This document shows, piece by piece, positions 50,100-60,366 of a stretch of 64,000 nucleotides of DNA. The DNA comes from Gp6-AA40 sp963723495 (lineage in GTDB: Bacteria; Acidobacteriota; Vicinamibacteria; Vicinamibacterales; UBA2999): contig CAVRQR010000015.1 in assembly GCA_963723495.1 (NCBI GenBank), forward strand, positions 434,001 through 498,000, given 5' to 3'. The notes beneath the pieces were generated by a model that made no database searches, was not told where the DNA came from, and worked only from the letters and a program-made list of their open reading frames with translations. Position 1 is the first letter of the stretch. The number at the start of each line of letters is the position of its first letter. The position numbers and the translations under genes were made by a program.

Positions 50100-50303
50100 T
50101 CAGCACCACGGCACCCGTCTTGCCATTTGGGCGGCATGCTCAGGTCACGGCGAGTTCGTGCGCCACGGCGACATCGTCGGCCTGTTCGTCGACGAAGGTC
50201 GTATGCGGTTCGCGATCACTCCCGGCGCGCGCAGCGCGCGGGCCTTCGCCTCAGCTCACGCCTGCTGCAACTGGCCAAAATCCTCAAGGACGATCGCCAA
50301 TGA
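50100..50303 (+). pseudogene. Remnant of a YfiR-like (DUF4154) gene
   Basis: Read directly, 50146 onward gives HGEFVRHGDIVGLFVDEGRM and RFAITPGA, then after one frame change QRAGLRLSSRLLQLAKILKD-DRQ and a TGA at 50301. This is the C-terminal signature of YfiR-type periplasmic proteins, which often precede kinases of this kind. About 150 N-terminal residues are missing, and only some 100 bp separate this from the groEL terminator, so the gene is truncated by a real deletion. Its stop overlaps the kinase ATG (ATGA), so the order yfiR-kinase was once an operon. Confidence 0.7.
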
Positions 50304-53093
50304 CCAGACGTAATACCTGGCTTGGACGGATCGTCGCCTGGCACGGCCGACTCTCGCTGGCCAGGAAGCTGACGCTTATCGGCGTGCTGACGAGCATCGT
50401 GTCGCTCGTTGTCGCAATGACCGTCGTCCTTGCCTGGGATCTCTCCAGCGCGCGGACGCGGCTCGTGCGCGACACCGGCATGCTGGCCGACGTCATCGGC
50501 TCCAACAGCACCGCGGCCATCGTGTTCAGCGACGGCAAGGCCGCATCGGAGATCGTTCGCGCCCTGTCCTTGAACGAGAGCATTGTGTCGGCCGTGATCT
50601 GGACGAAGGAAGGCGCGCAGCTCGCCCGCTTCGACCGAGCAGGCACACCCAGGGTCGACCGGGAACTGCCGTCCAGTGCGTTCGACATCGAACCCAATCG
50701 CCAGTGGTGCGAGTTCACCGACGGCGTCCTGCTGCTCGCTCGCCCCATCGTGCTGGACAACGATGTCATCGGCACCGTGGTCATCGAGTCCGACCTCTCC
50801 GTCCTGTGGCAGCAGGCGATGGCGTCGGTCCTGGTCGCGGTGATCGTGCTGTTCGGGACCTTCGGTCTCTCAGTTGTGCTCGCGTCACGTATGCAGCGAA
50901 CGATCTCGTCGCCGCTGCTTCGCCTCACCTCCGTGACGCGCGCGGTGACACGGGACCGCGTATACGACGTTCGCGTCGAGAACGACAATGAAGGCGCAAG
51001 CGAGATCGCCGAGCTGATCAGCGGCTTCAACAACATGCTCGTCGAGATCCATCGCCGCGACGCCAAGCTCGTCCAGCACAAGGACGGGCTGGAGCGAACC
51101 GTCGAAGCGCGTACCGCGGAGCTATCGGCGGTGAATGCGGACCTGACGATTGCCCGCGACAAGGCGATGGAGGCCAGCCGCGCGAAGAGCGAGTTCCTGG
51201 CCAATATGAGCCACGAGATCCGGACGCCGATGAACGGCATCATCGGCATGACCGAGCTCGCACTCGGCACGCAGCTCACCGCGGAACAGCGTGACTACCT
51301 GCAGACGGTGAGGACCTCGGCCGCGTCGCTGCTCCAGATCCTGAACGACATTCTCGATTTCTCGAAGATCGAATCCCGGCGTCTCCGCCTCGAGTCGGTG
51401 GCATTCGTGCTGGCCGACGTGGTCAACGAAGCGTTGCGGCCTCTGGCCGTACGCGCCGACCAGAAGTCTCTCGAGCTCCTGGTGGACATCGATCCAGCCG
51501 TTCCGTCAGCGCTCGTCGGCGACCCGCTCCGCCTGCGCCAGATTCTCGTGAACCTGGTAGGCAACGCGATCAAGTTCACCGACCGTGGCCACGTGCTGCT
51601 CGCGATCAGGCCGGACTCCGACGACGACACTGGGATGCTGCGCTTCTCTGTCGTCGACACCGGGATCGGGATCGCGCCCGAGCACCATGAGGCCATCTTC
51701 GAAGCGTTCAGTCAGGCAGACGGATCGACGACGCGCAAGTTCGGCGGTACGGGCCTCGGACTCGCCATCTCATCGACCCTGGTCTCGATGATGCACGGCC
51801 GCATGTGGGTGGAAAGCGAGCCAGGCGAAGGCAGCACCTTCAACTTCACCGCCCGCTTTGCCATCGGACCCGAGGCGCAGGTGCTGCGCATTCGGCGCCT
51901 TCCTCCCGGCCTGCGTGTCCTCGTCGTGGACGACAACCCGGTGAATCGCCGCATTCTCGTGGGCCAACTCACGCGCTGGAACGTATCGCCCATCGTCGCA
52001 GCGGGTGGCCAGGAGGCATTGGCCGTGCTGGGCGACCTGGCGAAGAAGCGCGAACGTGTCGATCTCATCGTGCTCGACGCGCAGATGCCCGGTATGGATG
52101 GCTTCGAGCTGGCGCTGGAGATCGGACGGCGCTCCGACCTGGCCGGTTCGACGATCATGATGCTGACCTCGTCGGGACGGTACGATGATGCTAATCTGTG
52201 TCGCGAGCTCGGGATTGTCGCGTGCCTGACCAAGCCGGTCGCCTCATTCGATCTCCACGCCGCGATCTGCTCCGTGCTCGAACGAGAACTGTCGGTTTCC
52301 ACGACGCCGAAGCCGGATGAAGCTGAGGCGCTCGATCCACCGAAGGCGACGGCCGCGCAAGGTGCTGCTTGCCGAGGACAACATCGTCAACCAGCGTGTG
52401 GCGGTCGGGCTACTCGGTCGGCGCGGCCATCGGGTGACTGTCGTGACGAACGGACAAGAAGCAGTCGAAGCCGTCGCGCGGGAACAGTTCGATATCGTGC
52501 TCATGGATCTGCAGATGCCGGTGATGGGAGGCATCGAGGCCACGCGCGCGATTCGCGGTCGCGAGCGGGAGCTTGCACTCGATCGAATCCGGATTGTGGC
52601 GATGACGGCTCACGCCATGAGCGGGGATCGCGAGCGCTGCATCGCCGCCGGCATGGACGGGTATCTGTCGAAGCCGACGGAGTCGCGTGCACTGTTTGCG
52701 GAAGTCGAGGGTTCGGTCACCGGTACGCCAGCGACCTCACCGTTCGACGAAGCTGATCTCCTGAAGCGGCTGCACGGCGACACGGCACTCGCCGCGGAAA
52801 TCGTCCGGCTGTTCACACAGGAATGCCCGCGTCTTCTTGACGCCATTCGCACAGCGTTGGATCGGCGGGATGCGACAGCCGCGCGGCGAGCGGCACACAC
52901 GCTGAAGGGCGCTGCGGGCACCACCTCGGCGACCGGTATTGCCGAAGCAGCCGCGCTTCTCGAGTTGCTTGCTGTCGATAGCGACCTGGACGCCATGGAA
53001 GGCGCCTGGCTGCGCCTCTCGACCGAGGCCGAGACGTTGCGCGTGCAGCCCGACTTCGTGCGCGAGATGACGGAGACGACATGCGAGCCTTGA
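50300..53093 (+). CDS. Hybrid sensor kinase: HAMP-HisKA-HATPase-REC-REC-Hpt (one frameshift)
   Basis: ATG at 50300 has AAGGA upstream. A membrane helix (LTLIGVLTSIVSLVVAMTVV), a periplasmic CHASE8-like sensor, a second helix (VLVAVIVLFGTFGLSVVLAS) and HAMP come first. HisKA follows (EFLANMSHEIRTPMNGIIGM) with its histidine, then HATPase (GNAIKFTDRG, TGLGLAISSTLVSMM). The first receiver has its aspartate in LIVLDAQMPGMDG. Near 52345 the frame shifts before RPRKVLLAEDNIVNQRVAVG, the second receiver (LMDLQMPVMGG), and the phosphotransfer domain (RRAAHTLKGAAGT). It likely feeds the response regulator that overlaps its end by 13 bases. Confidence 0.92.
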
Positions 53094-53677
53094 TCGCCGA
53101 CGACGACCCGGTGGCTGCCGTCGCGGTGTCCCGCAGCATGTCGAAGTGGGGCTTCGAGACGACCGTCGTCCACGACGGACTGTCCGCGTGGGAGCACCTC
53201 AACGGCGAGAATCCGCCGTCGCTGGCGATCGTCGATTGGGAGATGCCGGGACTCGAGGGGCCCGAGTTATGCCGACGGGTCCGGTCGGATGCCTCTCGCA
53301 AGCCCCTCTACATCGTCCTGCTCACAGCCAGAAACAGCACGACCGATCTGGTCGCTGGTCTGGAAGCCGGTGCCGACGACTACTTGATCAAGCCTGTGAA
53401 TCTCAACGAGCTTCGCGCGCGCGTGCAGGTGGGCGTCCGCGTGGTCTCGCTGCAGGCGAGCCTGGCTGAAAAGGTGGCGGAGCTGCAGTCTACACTCGAC
53501 AACGTCAGGCGTCTTCGCGGACTCCTGCCCATCTGCGCCTACTGCAAACGCATCCGCGATGACCGCAACTACTGGCAGCGGGTCGAGGTCTACGTATCGG
53601 AACACACCGATGCTACGTTCACGCATGGCATCTGTCCGTCCTGTCTGGACGAAGCGAAAGCCCAACTGAATAACTGA
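53081..53677 (+). CDS. Receiver-domain response regulator with Cys-rich tail
   Basis: The receiver (RALIADDDPVAAVAVSRSMS, phosphoacceptor in LAIVDWEMPGLEG, TARNSTTDLVAGLEAGADDY) is followed by a coiled segment and a tail RLRGLLPICAYCKRIRDDRN ending ICPSCLDEAK. This tail is common on receiver and PAS proteins, and its four cysteines may bind a metal. There is no DNA-binding domain, so output is by protein contact. The stop abuts the stop of the convergent kinase gene (TGATTA) with no terminator between. Confidence 0.88.
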   Translation: MRALIADDDPVAAVAVSRSMSKWGFETTVVHDGLSAWEHLNGENPPSLAIVDWEMPGLEGPELCRRVRSDASRKPLYIVLLTARNSTTDLVAGLEAGADDYLIKPVNLNELRARVQVGVRVVSLQASLAEKVAELQSTLDNVRRLRGLLPICAYCKRIRDDRNYWQRVEVYVSEHTDATFTHGICPSCLDEAKAQLNN

Positions 53678-56600
53678 TTACCCATCACGCGAAACGGATG
53701 CGGCCACCGGCTCGGCCCCATCGAGAGTGCGGCGAACCAGCCTGGCCAGCTCCGCGAGCCTGAATGGCTTGGCGATGTAAGCGTCCGAATGGTGACGCGA
53801 CACATCCTCGCGACTCAGGTCTGCCAGATATCCGCTCGTGAAGATGACCTTCAATTCGGGCCGTTCCCGCCGCAGATGCTCCGCCAGCTGGACACCGTTC
53901 AAGCCGTCGGGCATGACAATGTCGGTGATGAGCAGGTCGACGTCGTCGCCGTGCTCCTTCCACACCTCGATCGCATTGGGCCCGCTCTCTGCCTGAAGCA
54001 GCCGGTATCCGAGCCCCTGCAGCAGCCTGATCACGAGCGCCCGCACACCGGCCTCATCCTCGACGACGAGGATGGTCTCGCGCCCGCGCGGTGTCGGCGC
54101 GGGCTCCGAGGCGAGGGCTCGAGCCGGTGGTTGCACGGCCACCCTCGGGAAGTACACGCGGAACTCGGTGCCACGGCCAACCTGGCTGTCGACTTCAATC
54201 CAACCGCCATGCTGCTGGACGATCCCGTACGTCGTCGCCAGCCCTAGACCGGTACCTTTCCCGATGTCCTTCGTTGTGAAGAACGGCTCGAAGATGTGCG
54301 GGAGATGTTCCGGGGCGATCCCGACGCCGTTATCCGATACGCGCAGGCAGACCCACGTCCTGGGCATCGCGGCCGGTACCGTGTCTGGCGCAATCGCTTC
54401 GACGAGCGCGGTGTCGATCGTCAACCGGCCGCCCGCTGGCATCGCATCACGGGCGTTGACAGCGAGGTTGAGGACGACCTGTTCGATCATGCCGGGATCG
54501 GCGCGAACGGCGAGCGCCTGATCCGAATACGTGAACGTGACAACGATGTCTTCGCCGAGGACCCGATGCAGCAGCCGGGTGACGTTCGCAACCACGCCGT
54601 TCAGATCGACGTCGCGGACTTCAATCGTCTGGCGCCGGCTGAATGCGAGCAACTGGCGCGTCAACGCTGTCGCGCGCTGGGCGTTCTGGGAGAGATCCGA
54701 AACGGCATCACGCAGGTCAGTCGGCACTCGGGGATCGGCCCCCACTTCCTCGCTGCGACCGAGAATCACCGTCAGAATGTTGTTGAAGTCGTGCGCGATG
54801 CCTCCAGCGAGTCGTCCAATGGCTTCGAGCTTGTGGGCCTGACGCAGCTGCTCTTCGAGCCGCTGCCGGTCGGCTTGCGCGATAAACGTCGACAGCAGGT
54901 TGGCGACCGTCAGCGCGAACGCCTGTTCGTCGGGCATCCACCGGCGCTGTTCTGCGATGTGCTTGCATGACAGGAAGCCGACCGTCGTGCCGCCGGACCG
55001 TATCGGCACGCACATGATCGAGGTCACCCGATGCGGCATCACCACCCAGGCAGCGAGCTCCGCGGTACGCGGATCGGCCAGAGCATCGGTCACGGCGAGC
55101 ACTTCGGCACCGGCCAGAGCACGGAAGTACGCGGGACAGGCTTCATCGCTGAGAGACATGCCGTCGTCGTGAATGGCCTCCGGCCACTGGAACAGATCCT
55201 GGCACCGCGTGATACTCCCAGTCGCGTCGTGCCGCCACACACTGACAAACGCGACTGACAGTGTCTCGGCCACGACCTCTGTGATGCCGCGAACGATGGT
55301 GGTCAGGTCTTCAGGACCACCCACGTAGCTGCGCGTCAGCGTCGTCAGCGCCGCCTCCTGACGGGCATACCGCTCGTTCGCGGTGCGCAGTGCTTCCTCA
55401 GCCTGACGCTGGTTGGCGCGTGTGCGCAGTGCGACGATGCCGAATGCGACGTCATCGGCGAGCTCCTTGAGCAACGTCGCCTCCGCGATGTCGAATGCCG
55501 CCGCCTCACTCGAACACAGCGTGAGCGCGCCGAACGCGCGACCATCGGCAAGGAGCGGAAGAGCGATACAGGATCGGTAGCCGAGTGTCACGGCTTCCTG
55601 GCTCCATGCACCGCTCGGTACTGGCAGCCCGAAAATCGTGACACATCACCGGTTCGCTCGAACCGATGGCGTCTCTCATCTGATCGCCGCCGCGCTCGGC
55701 CCACACGATCCGCGGCTGCGCATCCGGCTCCTCCGCCGCGATCGCCACGACCTTCACGGCCGGTTCCGCGCCGGCGTCGGCAAAGCCGACCCACGCGATC
55801 CGGTACCGTCCATCGCGCACCATCACCTGGCAAATTTCCCGGAGCAGGGCCGACTCGTCGGTCGCGTGCACGAGCACTTGGTTGCAGCTGCTGATTGTCT
55901 GAAGTGCCCGGTTCGCATGCTGCAGATCTTCGTCTGCCCGCTTGCGTTCGGTGATGTCCTGGATCTGCGAAACGAAATAGCGCGGTGCTCCTCTGTCATC
56001 GAGCACCAACGACGAGTTGACTTGTGCCCAGCGAATGCGCCCGTCCTTCTGTCGGTATCGCTTCACGCGTCGAATGGTCTCGACTTCCCTTTTCAGCATC
56101 CGCTCGATCGCCGTCCGATCGCCGAGTCTGTCGTCGGGATGGGTAATCGCCTCTAATCGCGTCGTTCGCAGCTCCTCGGCACTGTAACCGACGATGGCGC
56201 ACAGCGCAGGATTGACCTCGATGTACTTACCACCGAGCGACACGAGGGCCATTCCGATCGGCGAATGGTGCATGGCCGACCGGAATCGCTCCTCACTTTC
56301 CCGCAAGGCGTCCTCAGCCTGCCGTCTAACGGCGATTTCCCGTCCGATCGTTGCGGCGATGTCGTTGAAATGGCGATGCAGCTCGACGATCTCGTCGTGA
56401 CCACGACCGGGGGCGTCGTACAAGCCTGGGTCGTCAGGGACCAGTGGCGCGCCTGCGGCAAAGCGGCCCATCGCATCGTGCAGGCGCTCAATTCGGCGTG
56501 TCACGAGCGCGTGAAGGCTGAGGCCAAGACCGACGATGGCGAGGAACACTGCCACCGCGCCAACACCAAACTGCCGCAGGAGGCGCTGCCGATTGATGGC

Positions 56601-57158
56601 CTTCGACAGACTGAGATCGTGAACCAGCAAGATCAGGGCGCCACGTGTGGCACTCAGTTCGCCTGGCCCGATGGGCATCGTCGCCGGCATGACGAACGCT
56701 AGCAGGTCGCGGTCGAGACTGAACAGACTCTCGGTCTGGCCACTGGCGCGCACGCGCTGCATGACCTCTGCGAGGCGCGGCCGCTCACCCGCGGCCAGGC
56801 CAAGCGCCCCCAGGTCCACCGGGCGGTCAATCCAGTCGCGCCGGCTGCTGAGGACGACCCGGTCATCCGGGGCAAGGAAAACCGCCGCGCGAATCTCTTC
56901 GAACACGGCGAGCTCGCCGAACTCACGCTGCGCGAGTGCGAGTTCATTACGCTCGGCAGCACGTTCAGTTCGGCTCTGAATCTCCGTGGCGCGCACCAGC
57001 TCGGTGCGTGCGAAGTCCCGTTCGAATGCCGCCTCCTGGACCTCGTTGGCGACCGGGTACAACACCAGCCCGACGACGCCGCTGTAGAGCGTCAGGAAAA
57101 GTGGCAGCCGAAATCGCAGCGACTGCATGACGCGGCGGGACGGGAACAAGAACGCCAT
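53678..57158 (-). CDS. Membrane hybrid kinase: HAMP-PAS-GAF-GAF-HisKA-HATPase-REC (one frameshift)
   Basis: ATG at 57158 gives MAFLFPSRRVMQSLRFRLPL, a helix, a periplasmic sensor, a second helix (VGAVAVFLAIVGLGLSLHAL) and HAMP. PAS follows (GYSAEELRTTRLEAITHPDD), then GAF-like domains, HisKA (EAIGRLAGGIAHDFNNILTV), HATPase (FFTTKDIGKGTGLGLATTYG) and a receiver (LLITDIVMPDGLNGVQLAEH). The frame breaks near 55620 inside the first GAF-like region. It lies 2 bp after the lipoprotein gene, so the lipoprotein is its likely ligand-binding partner. Confidence 0.9.
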
Positions 57159-57160
57159 CC

Positions 57161-58192
57161 TCACCCCCGGCACACTGAGGCGCCGAGCGTGGCCGGCCAT
57201 CGCAACATCGGTTCGAGCGCGGTTGGCGCCGGCAGAAGGCCGGCATCGAGCAAGTTGCTCTGCAGCCGCGCGAGCGTTGCGAGCAGCTTCGGCTTCGGCA
57301 CACCTAGCCACTCACGGCTCTCCGAGAGGCTGAGCACTCGCACCCGCTCCAGCATTCGATCGAGCCCTTCGGCGGAAGTCCCCACTCGTCCGGCGATCCA
57401 GCTACGCGCCTTCTCAGACGATTTCATCTCGTCTATCGCCCGCTGCCATGCGGCACAGAGTGTGTCCGCCTGTTGCAGATGAGACTCCAGGTAGTCTCGC
57501 CGCATGACGAGCGTACGTAAAACGTCGAACGGTGTCGCGATGGTGTTGAACAGCTCCACACCCCCTGCGTCGATGACCTGTGAGCGAACCGGTTCGGAGG
57601 TCACGACCGCGTCGACGTCTCTACTCCGAAAGGCGGAGAGGTGCCGATACGGCGGCAGGTTGACGAGGCGCACATCGCCGACACCGAGCCCAGCCTGCCT
57701 GAGCGCACGATCGAGCAGGTATGCGCTCACCGAGTTGATCTGCGCCGCGACGCGGCGATCCTTCAGGTCTGCCGGCGTAATCAGATCGGCGTGCGCGACG
57801 ACGGCATCGCCGCCGTGTGACTCGTCGGAGACGAACAGAATCACCGGGTCGGCGACGCCGGACTGCGCGACGGCGAGCACTTCGTCCATGCTCAACCACG
57901 CAGCGGCCACGGCGTGGTTGCGGAACGCCCGCATCACTTCGCCGTCGTCAACGAACTCGACGAGGCGAAACTCCGACGGGTTGAGCCATCCGTTCTCTTG
58001 TGCCAGGAACAGCAGCTCGTTGCTGGGCCAGAACGTGGTTCCGATTCTCAGCGGCGGCTCGGGCTCGGCGCGGCATCCCGTCACCAGACTCACCGCGAGG
58101 ACAACTACCGGAATCAGCCAGAGGGCGCTGCCACTACGAGGCGCATAGCGGTCCCGGGCCGGTACGCCAGTTCTCATGTCAGGAAACGTCAC
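57161..58192 (-). CDS. NMT1/SsuA-type substrate-binding lipoprotein
   Basis: The 343-residue protein has a lipoprotein signal (PVVVLAVSLVTGC) and a periplasmic-binding fold (RIGTTFWPSNELLFLAQENG, KDRRVAAQINSVSAYLLDRA, SRDVDAVVTSEPVRSQVIDA), like the thiamine-precursor, taurine or nitrate binders. No ABC ATPase or permease is nearby. The GTG at 58192 overlaps the thioredoxin-like stop; ATG at 58177 is an alternative. Placed just upstream of a membrane hybrid kinase, it probably senses rather than imports its ligand. Confidence 0.85.
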   Translation of the reverse strand: MTFPDMRTGVPARDRYAPRSGSALWLIPVVVLAVSLVTGCRAEPEPPLRIGTTFWPSNELLFLAQENGWLNPSEFRLVEFVDDGEVMRAFRNHAVAAAWLSMDEVLAVAQSGVADPVILFVSDESHGGDAVVAHADLITPADLKDRRVAAQINSVSAYLLDRALRQAGLGVGDVRLVNLPPYRHLSAFRSRDVDAVVTSEPVRSQVIDAGGVELFNTIATPFDVLRTLVMRRDYLESHLQQADTLCAAWQRAIDEMKSSEKARSWIAGRVGTSAEGLDRMLERVRVLSLSESREWLGVPKPKLLATLARLQSNLLDAGLLPAPTALEPMLRWPATLGASVCRG

Positions 58193-58767
58193 CAGTAATC
58201 GGGCTCGTTACCACGCTTCCATTTGATGTTGCACCCGATGCTCGGCTTCTGCTCGATAGAAACCGGGTTGCCGAGCAGTACGTCTGTCGCCGCTGCACGG
58301 ATGTCAGACCCGGTGACCGGCACGGCGCTGCGCGGTCGACTGCTGTCGAACTGTCCGCGATAGACAAGCGCCCCACGCGCATCGAAGAGGAACAGATCAG
58401 GCGTGCATGCGGCTTTGAATGCCTTGGCGATCTCCTGCGTTTCGTCGAACAGGTATGGGAAGGTGTATCCGGCGGCCTGCGCTTCCTGGATCATGCCTTC
58501 TGGACCATCTTCCGGAAACGCGATCGAATCGTTCGAATTGATCGCGACGACTGCGAGGCCACGTGCCTGGAACTCCGTCGCGAACCTGGCGAACTCCTGT
58601 CGGATGTGGCGCACGAACGGACAGTGATGACAGATGAACGCCACGAGCAAAGGACGCGCGTCGTACGCATCCGACGAAACAATCTCACCTGTTGCTGTGG
58701 GCAGCCGGAACGCGGGCACCCTGGTGCCCAGCGGCAGCATCGTGGATGGCGTCGCGGTCATCGCCAA
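58189..58767 (-). CDS. Thioredoxin-fold (AhpC/TSA-like) protein
   Basis: The 192-residue cytoplasmic protein has FICHHCPFVRHIRQEFARFA with the redox CxxC, INSNDSIAFPEDGPEGM, and CTPDLFLFDARG near the cis-Pro. A further cysteine is in PSIGCNIKWK near the end. This is the common peroxiredoxin-like redoxin whose substrate is unknown. It overlaps the lipoprotein gene start by 4 bases. Confidence 0.9.
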   Translation of the reverse strand: MAMTATPSTMLPLGTRVPAFRLPTATGEIVSSDAYDARPLLVAFICHHCPFVRHIRQEFARFATEFQARGLAVVAINSNDSIAFPEDGPEGMIQEAQAAGYTFPYLFDETQEIAKAFKAACTPDLFLFDARGALVYRGQFDSSRPRSAVPVTGSDIRAAATDVLLGNPVSIEQKPSIGCNIKWKRGNEPDYW

Positions 58768-58820
58768 CCGCCCAGTATATGCCCCTCGACCATCGACCGA
58801 TTCGGGACGTGCTCGTGCGT

Positions 58821-59693
58821 CTATCGCAGCGTGAAGGTCAGTTCAATCGTCACGAGCACGGCTACGGGCTCTCCGAAGCGCGTGCCGGGAATGAACTTCC
58901 ACTGCTTGGCAGCCTTGATGGCCTCCTGATCGAGACCGAATGCTGAATCCAGAGACTTGATGATGTCCACCTTGCCGACCGACCCGTCAGGCAGTACCAC
59001 GCATTCGACGATGACCGTGCCCTGAACCTTGGCCCTCATGGCGTCGGCTGTGTATTGCGGTTTCACGTCGCGCAGCAGCTTGGGCAACAACACGCCGTTG
59101 CCCGGGCGATATGCGCCGCCGCCAGTTCCACCACCAAAGCCATCGCCAATACCCGAACCGCGTCCGGGACCAGCGCCCGTGCCGGTGCCCGATCCGAGAG
59201 AAACGCTGTCGGAGACCTGCGTCGACTCGATCGTCCCGGGCGACGTCACGGTCGCATCGAGTGTTTGCAGCGGTATCGTGACCGGCTCGACTGGAGGCGG
59301 CTCCACCGGTGTGGGTGGCGTCGGCACGGGAACCGGAGCCGGCTTCGGCTTGACGATCTCGGCTGGCTTCGGCGGTTCCGGCATCTTGTTGCCGCCGCCA
59401 CCGCCACCGCCTGGTCCTGGATCCGCCAACCAGACGACCCGCTCCGACAGTTGCGGCGGGATGACAGCCCTGTAGGCGCGCTCCGGAATGAGGCTGCCGA
59501 TCAGCAGGACCAGTCCGAGCACCAACAATTCGGTGAGCAGACCCGCGCCCATGGCGCCGCCGATCCGCTTCGAATCCGGCTGCTCGAACAGGAAACGAAC
59601 CTGGGGCGGACCGTCGGCTTCGGGACGTACCGTGAGGTGTTCCGAAGCAACGGTGGATAGCTGATCCGTCCGGCGCTCAGTCGGTTTCGACAT
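58821..59693 (-). CDS. TonB-family energy transducer
   Basis: A membrane anchor near residues 48-68 (GLLTELLVLGLVLLIGSLIP) is followed by Pro/Lys-rich (KPAPVPVPTPPTPVEPPPVE) and Gly-rich linkers. The TonB C-terminal domain follows (YTADAMRAKVQGTVIVECVV, AIKAAKQWKFIPGTRFGEPV). It couples the proton gradient to outer-membrane receptors such as that at 28110. No exbB/exbD is adjacent. The 166 bp upstream (59694-59859) hold nothing I can identify. Confidence 0.92.
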   Translation of the reverse strand: MSKPTERRTDQLSTVASEHLTVRPEADGPPQVRFLFEQPDSKRIGGAMGAGLLTELLVLGLVLLIGSLIPERAYRAVIPPQLSERVVWLADPGPGGGGGGGNKMPEPPKPAEIVKPKPAPVPVPTPPTPVEPPPVEPVTIPLQTLDATVTSPGTIESTQVSDSVSLGSGTGTGAGPGRGSGIGDGFGGGTGGGAYRPGNGVLLPKLLRDVKPQYTADAMRAKVQGTVIVECVVLPDGSVGKVDIIKSLDSAFGLDQEAIKAAKQWKFIPGTRFGEPVAVLVTIELTFTLR

Positions 59694-59859
59694 GCCGTGA
59701 TGTTCGTTTACCTACCATTGTCCCCGAGCGGACGTAGTGGAGCAAGGTGCAAAAGAAATGCCTCAGACCTGCACGCCACGCGTTACCCACGTTTCCTGCG
59801 TTTAGACGCCAGCCTCACGGAATTCGGTCTCGCCAGTGGACAGACTTTCGTACTGGCCT

Positions 59860-60366
59860 TCAGTCCGGCCACTCGAGGCTGGCTAGTCGCGCAGCCCCGG
59901 CATCGACCAGCGCCTGCCGAGTCTCAGTGACTCTATCGGCCGAAACGTGCGCGCCCACGACCATCGACCCGTGCCGAATTTTCGACTCCCAACTTTCCGC
60001 CTCCGCCCGGTCGAGCCCGGCCTCTTCGAGCGTGCGGGCAATACCCCCAGCTGCGTGCCCAGCCGCCTCGGCCAGACTCGCCGCAAGGGGACCGTCGGCC
60101 ACAATGGGGCCGATTCCCGGCATCACGAGCGCAATGGCCGAGAGCAGATGGGCTCCGAGTTCGCCAATCCGCGCAGCTGTCGGCGAGTCTTCGAGCTCGG
60201 AGCCCGGCGAGGCTCCAGATGCACGCGCGATGACGCCTTCCTCGTCATGCGACCGCGCGACGATCGAGACACGTTCGTGAGGAACGCCCATCGCGCGCAG
60301 CTCGCGCGCAGCGGTGATTGCCTTGTCTGCGGACTCGAAGAGCCCGACCACGAGCGGATGCATCAT
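59860..60366 (-). CDS. Small protein with glycine/alanine-rich helical hairpin, stress-type
   Basis: About 168 residues starting MMHPLVVGLFESADKAITAA. The first half resembles the general-stress YflT-like domain (RELRAMGVPHERVSIVAR). The middle has a hydrophobic Gly/Ala-rich segment (HLLSAIALVMPGIGPIVADG), and the end has the HGSMVVGAHVSADRVTE strand, typical of DUF1269-like proteins. Role unknown. The start ATG overlaps the stop of the VWA gene (GGATGATG). Confidence 0.7.
   Translation of the reverse strand: MMHPLVVGLFESADKAITAARELRAMGVPHERVSIVARSHDEEGVIARASGASPGSELEDSPTAARIGELGAHLLSAIALVMPGIGPIVADGPLAASLAEAAGHAAGGIARTLEEAGLDRAEAESWESKIRHGSMVVGAHVSADRVTETRQALVDAGAARLASLEWPD

Noticed and set aside
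57161..58192. Part of an ABC importer
   Set aside because: No permease or ATPase gene on either side; the adjacent gene is a sensor kinase.
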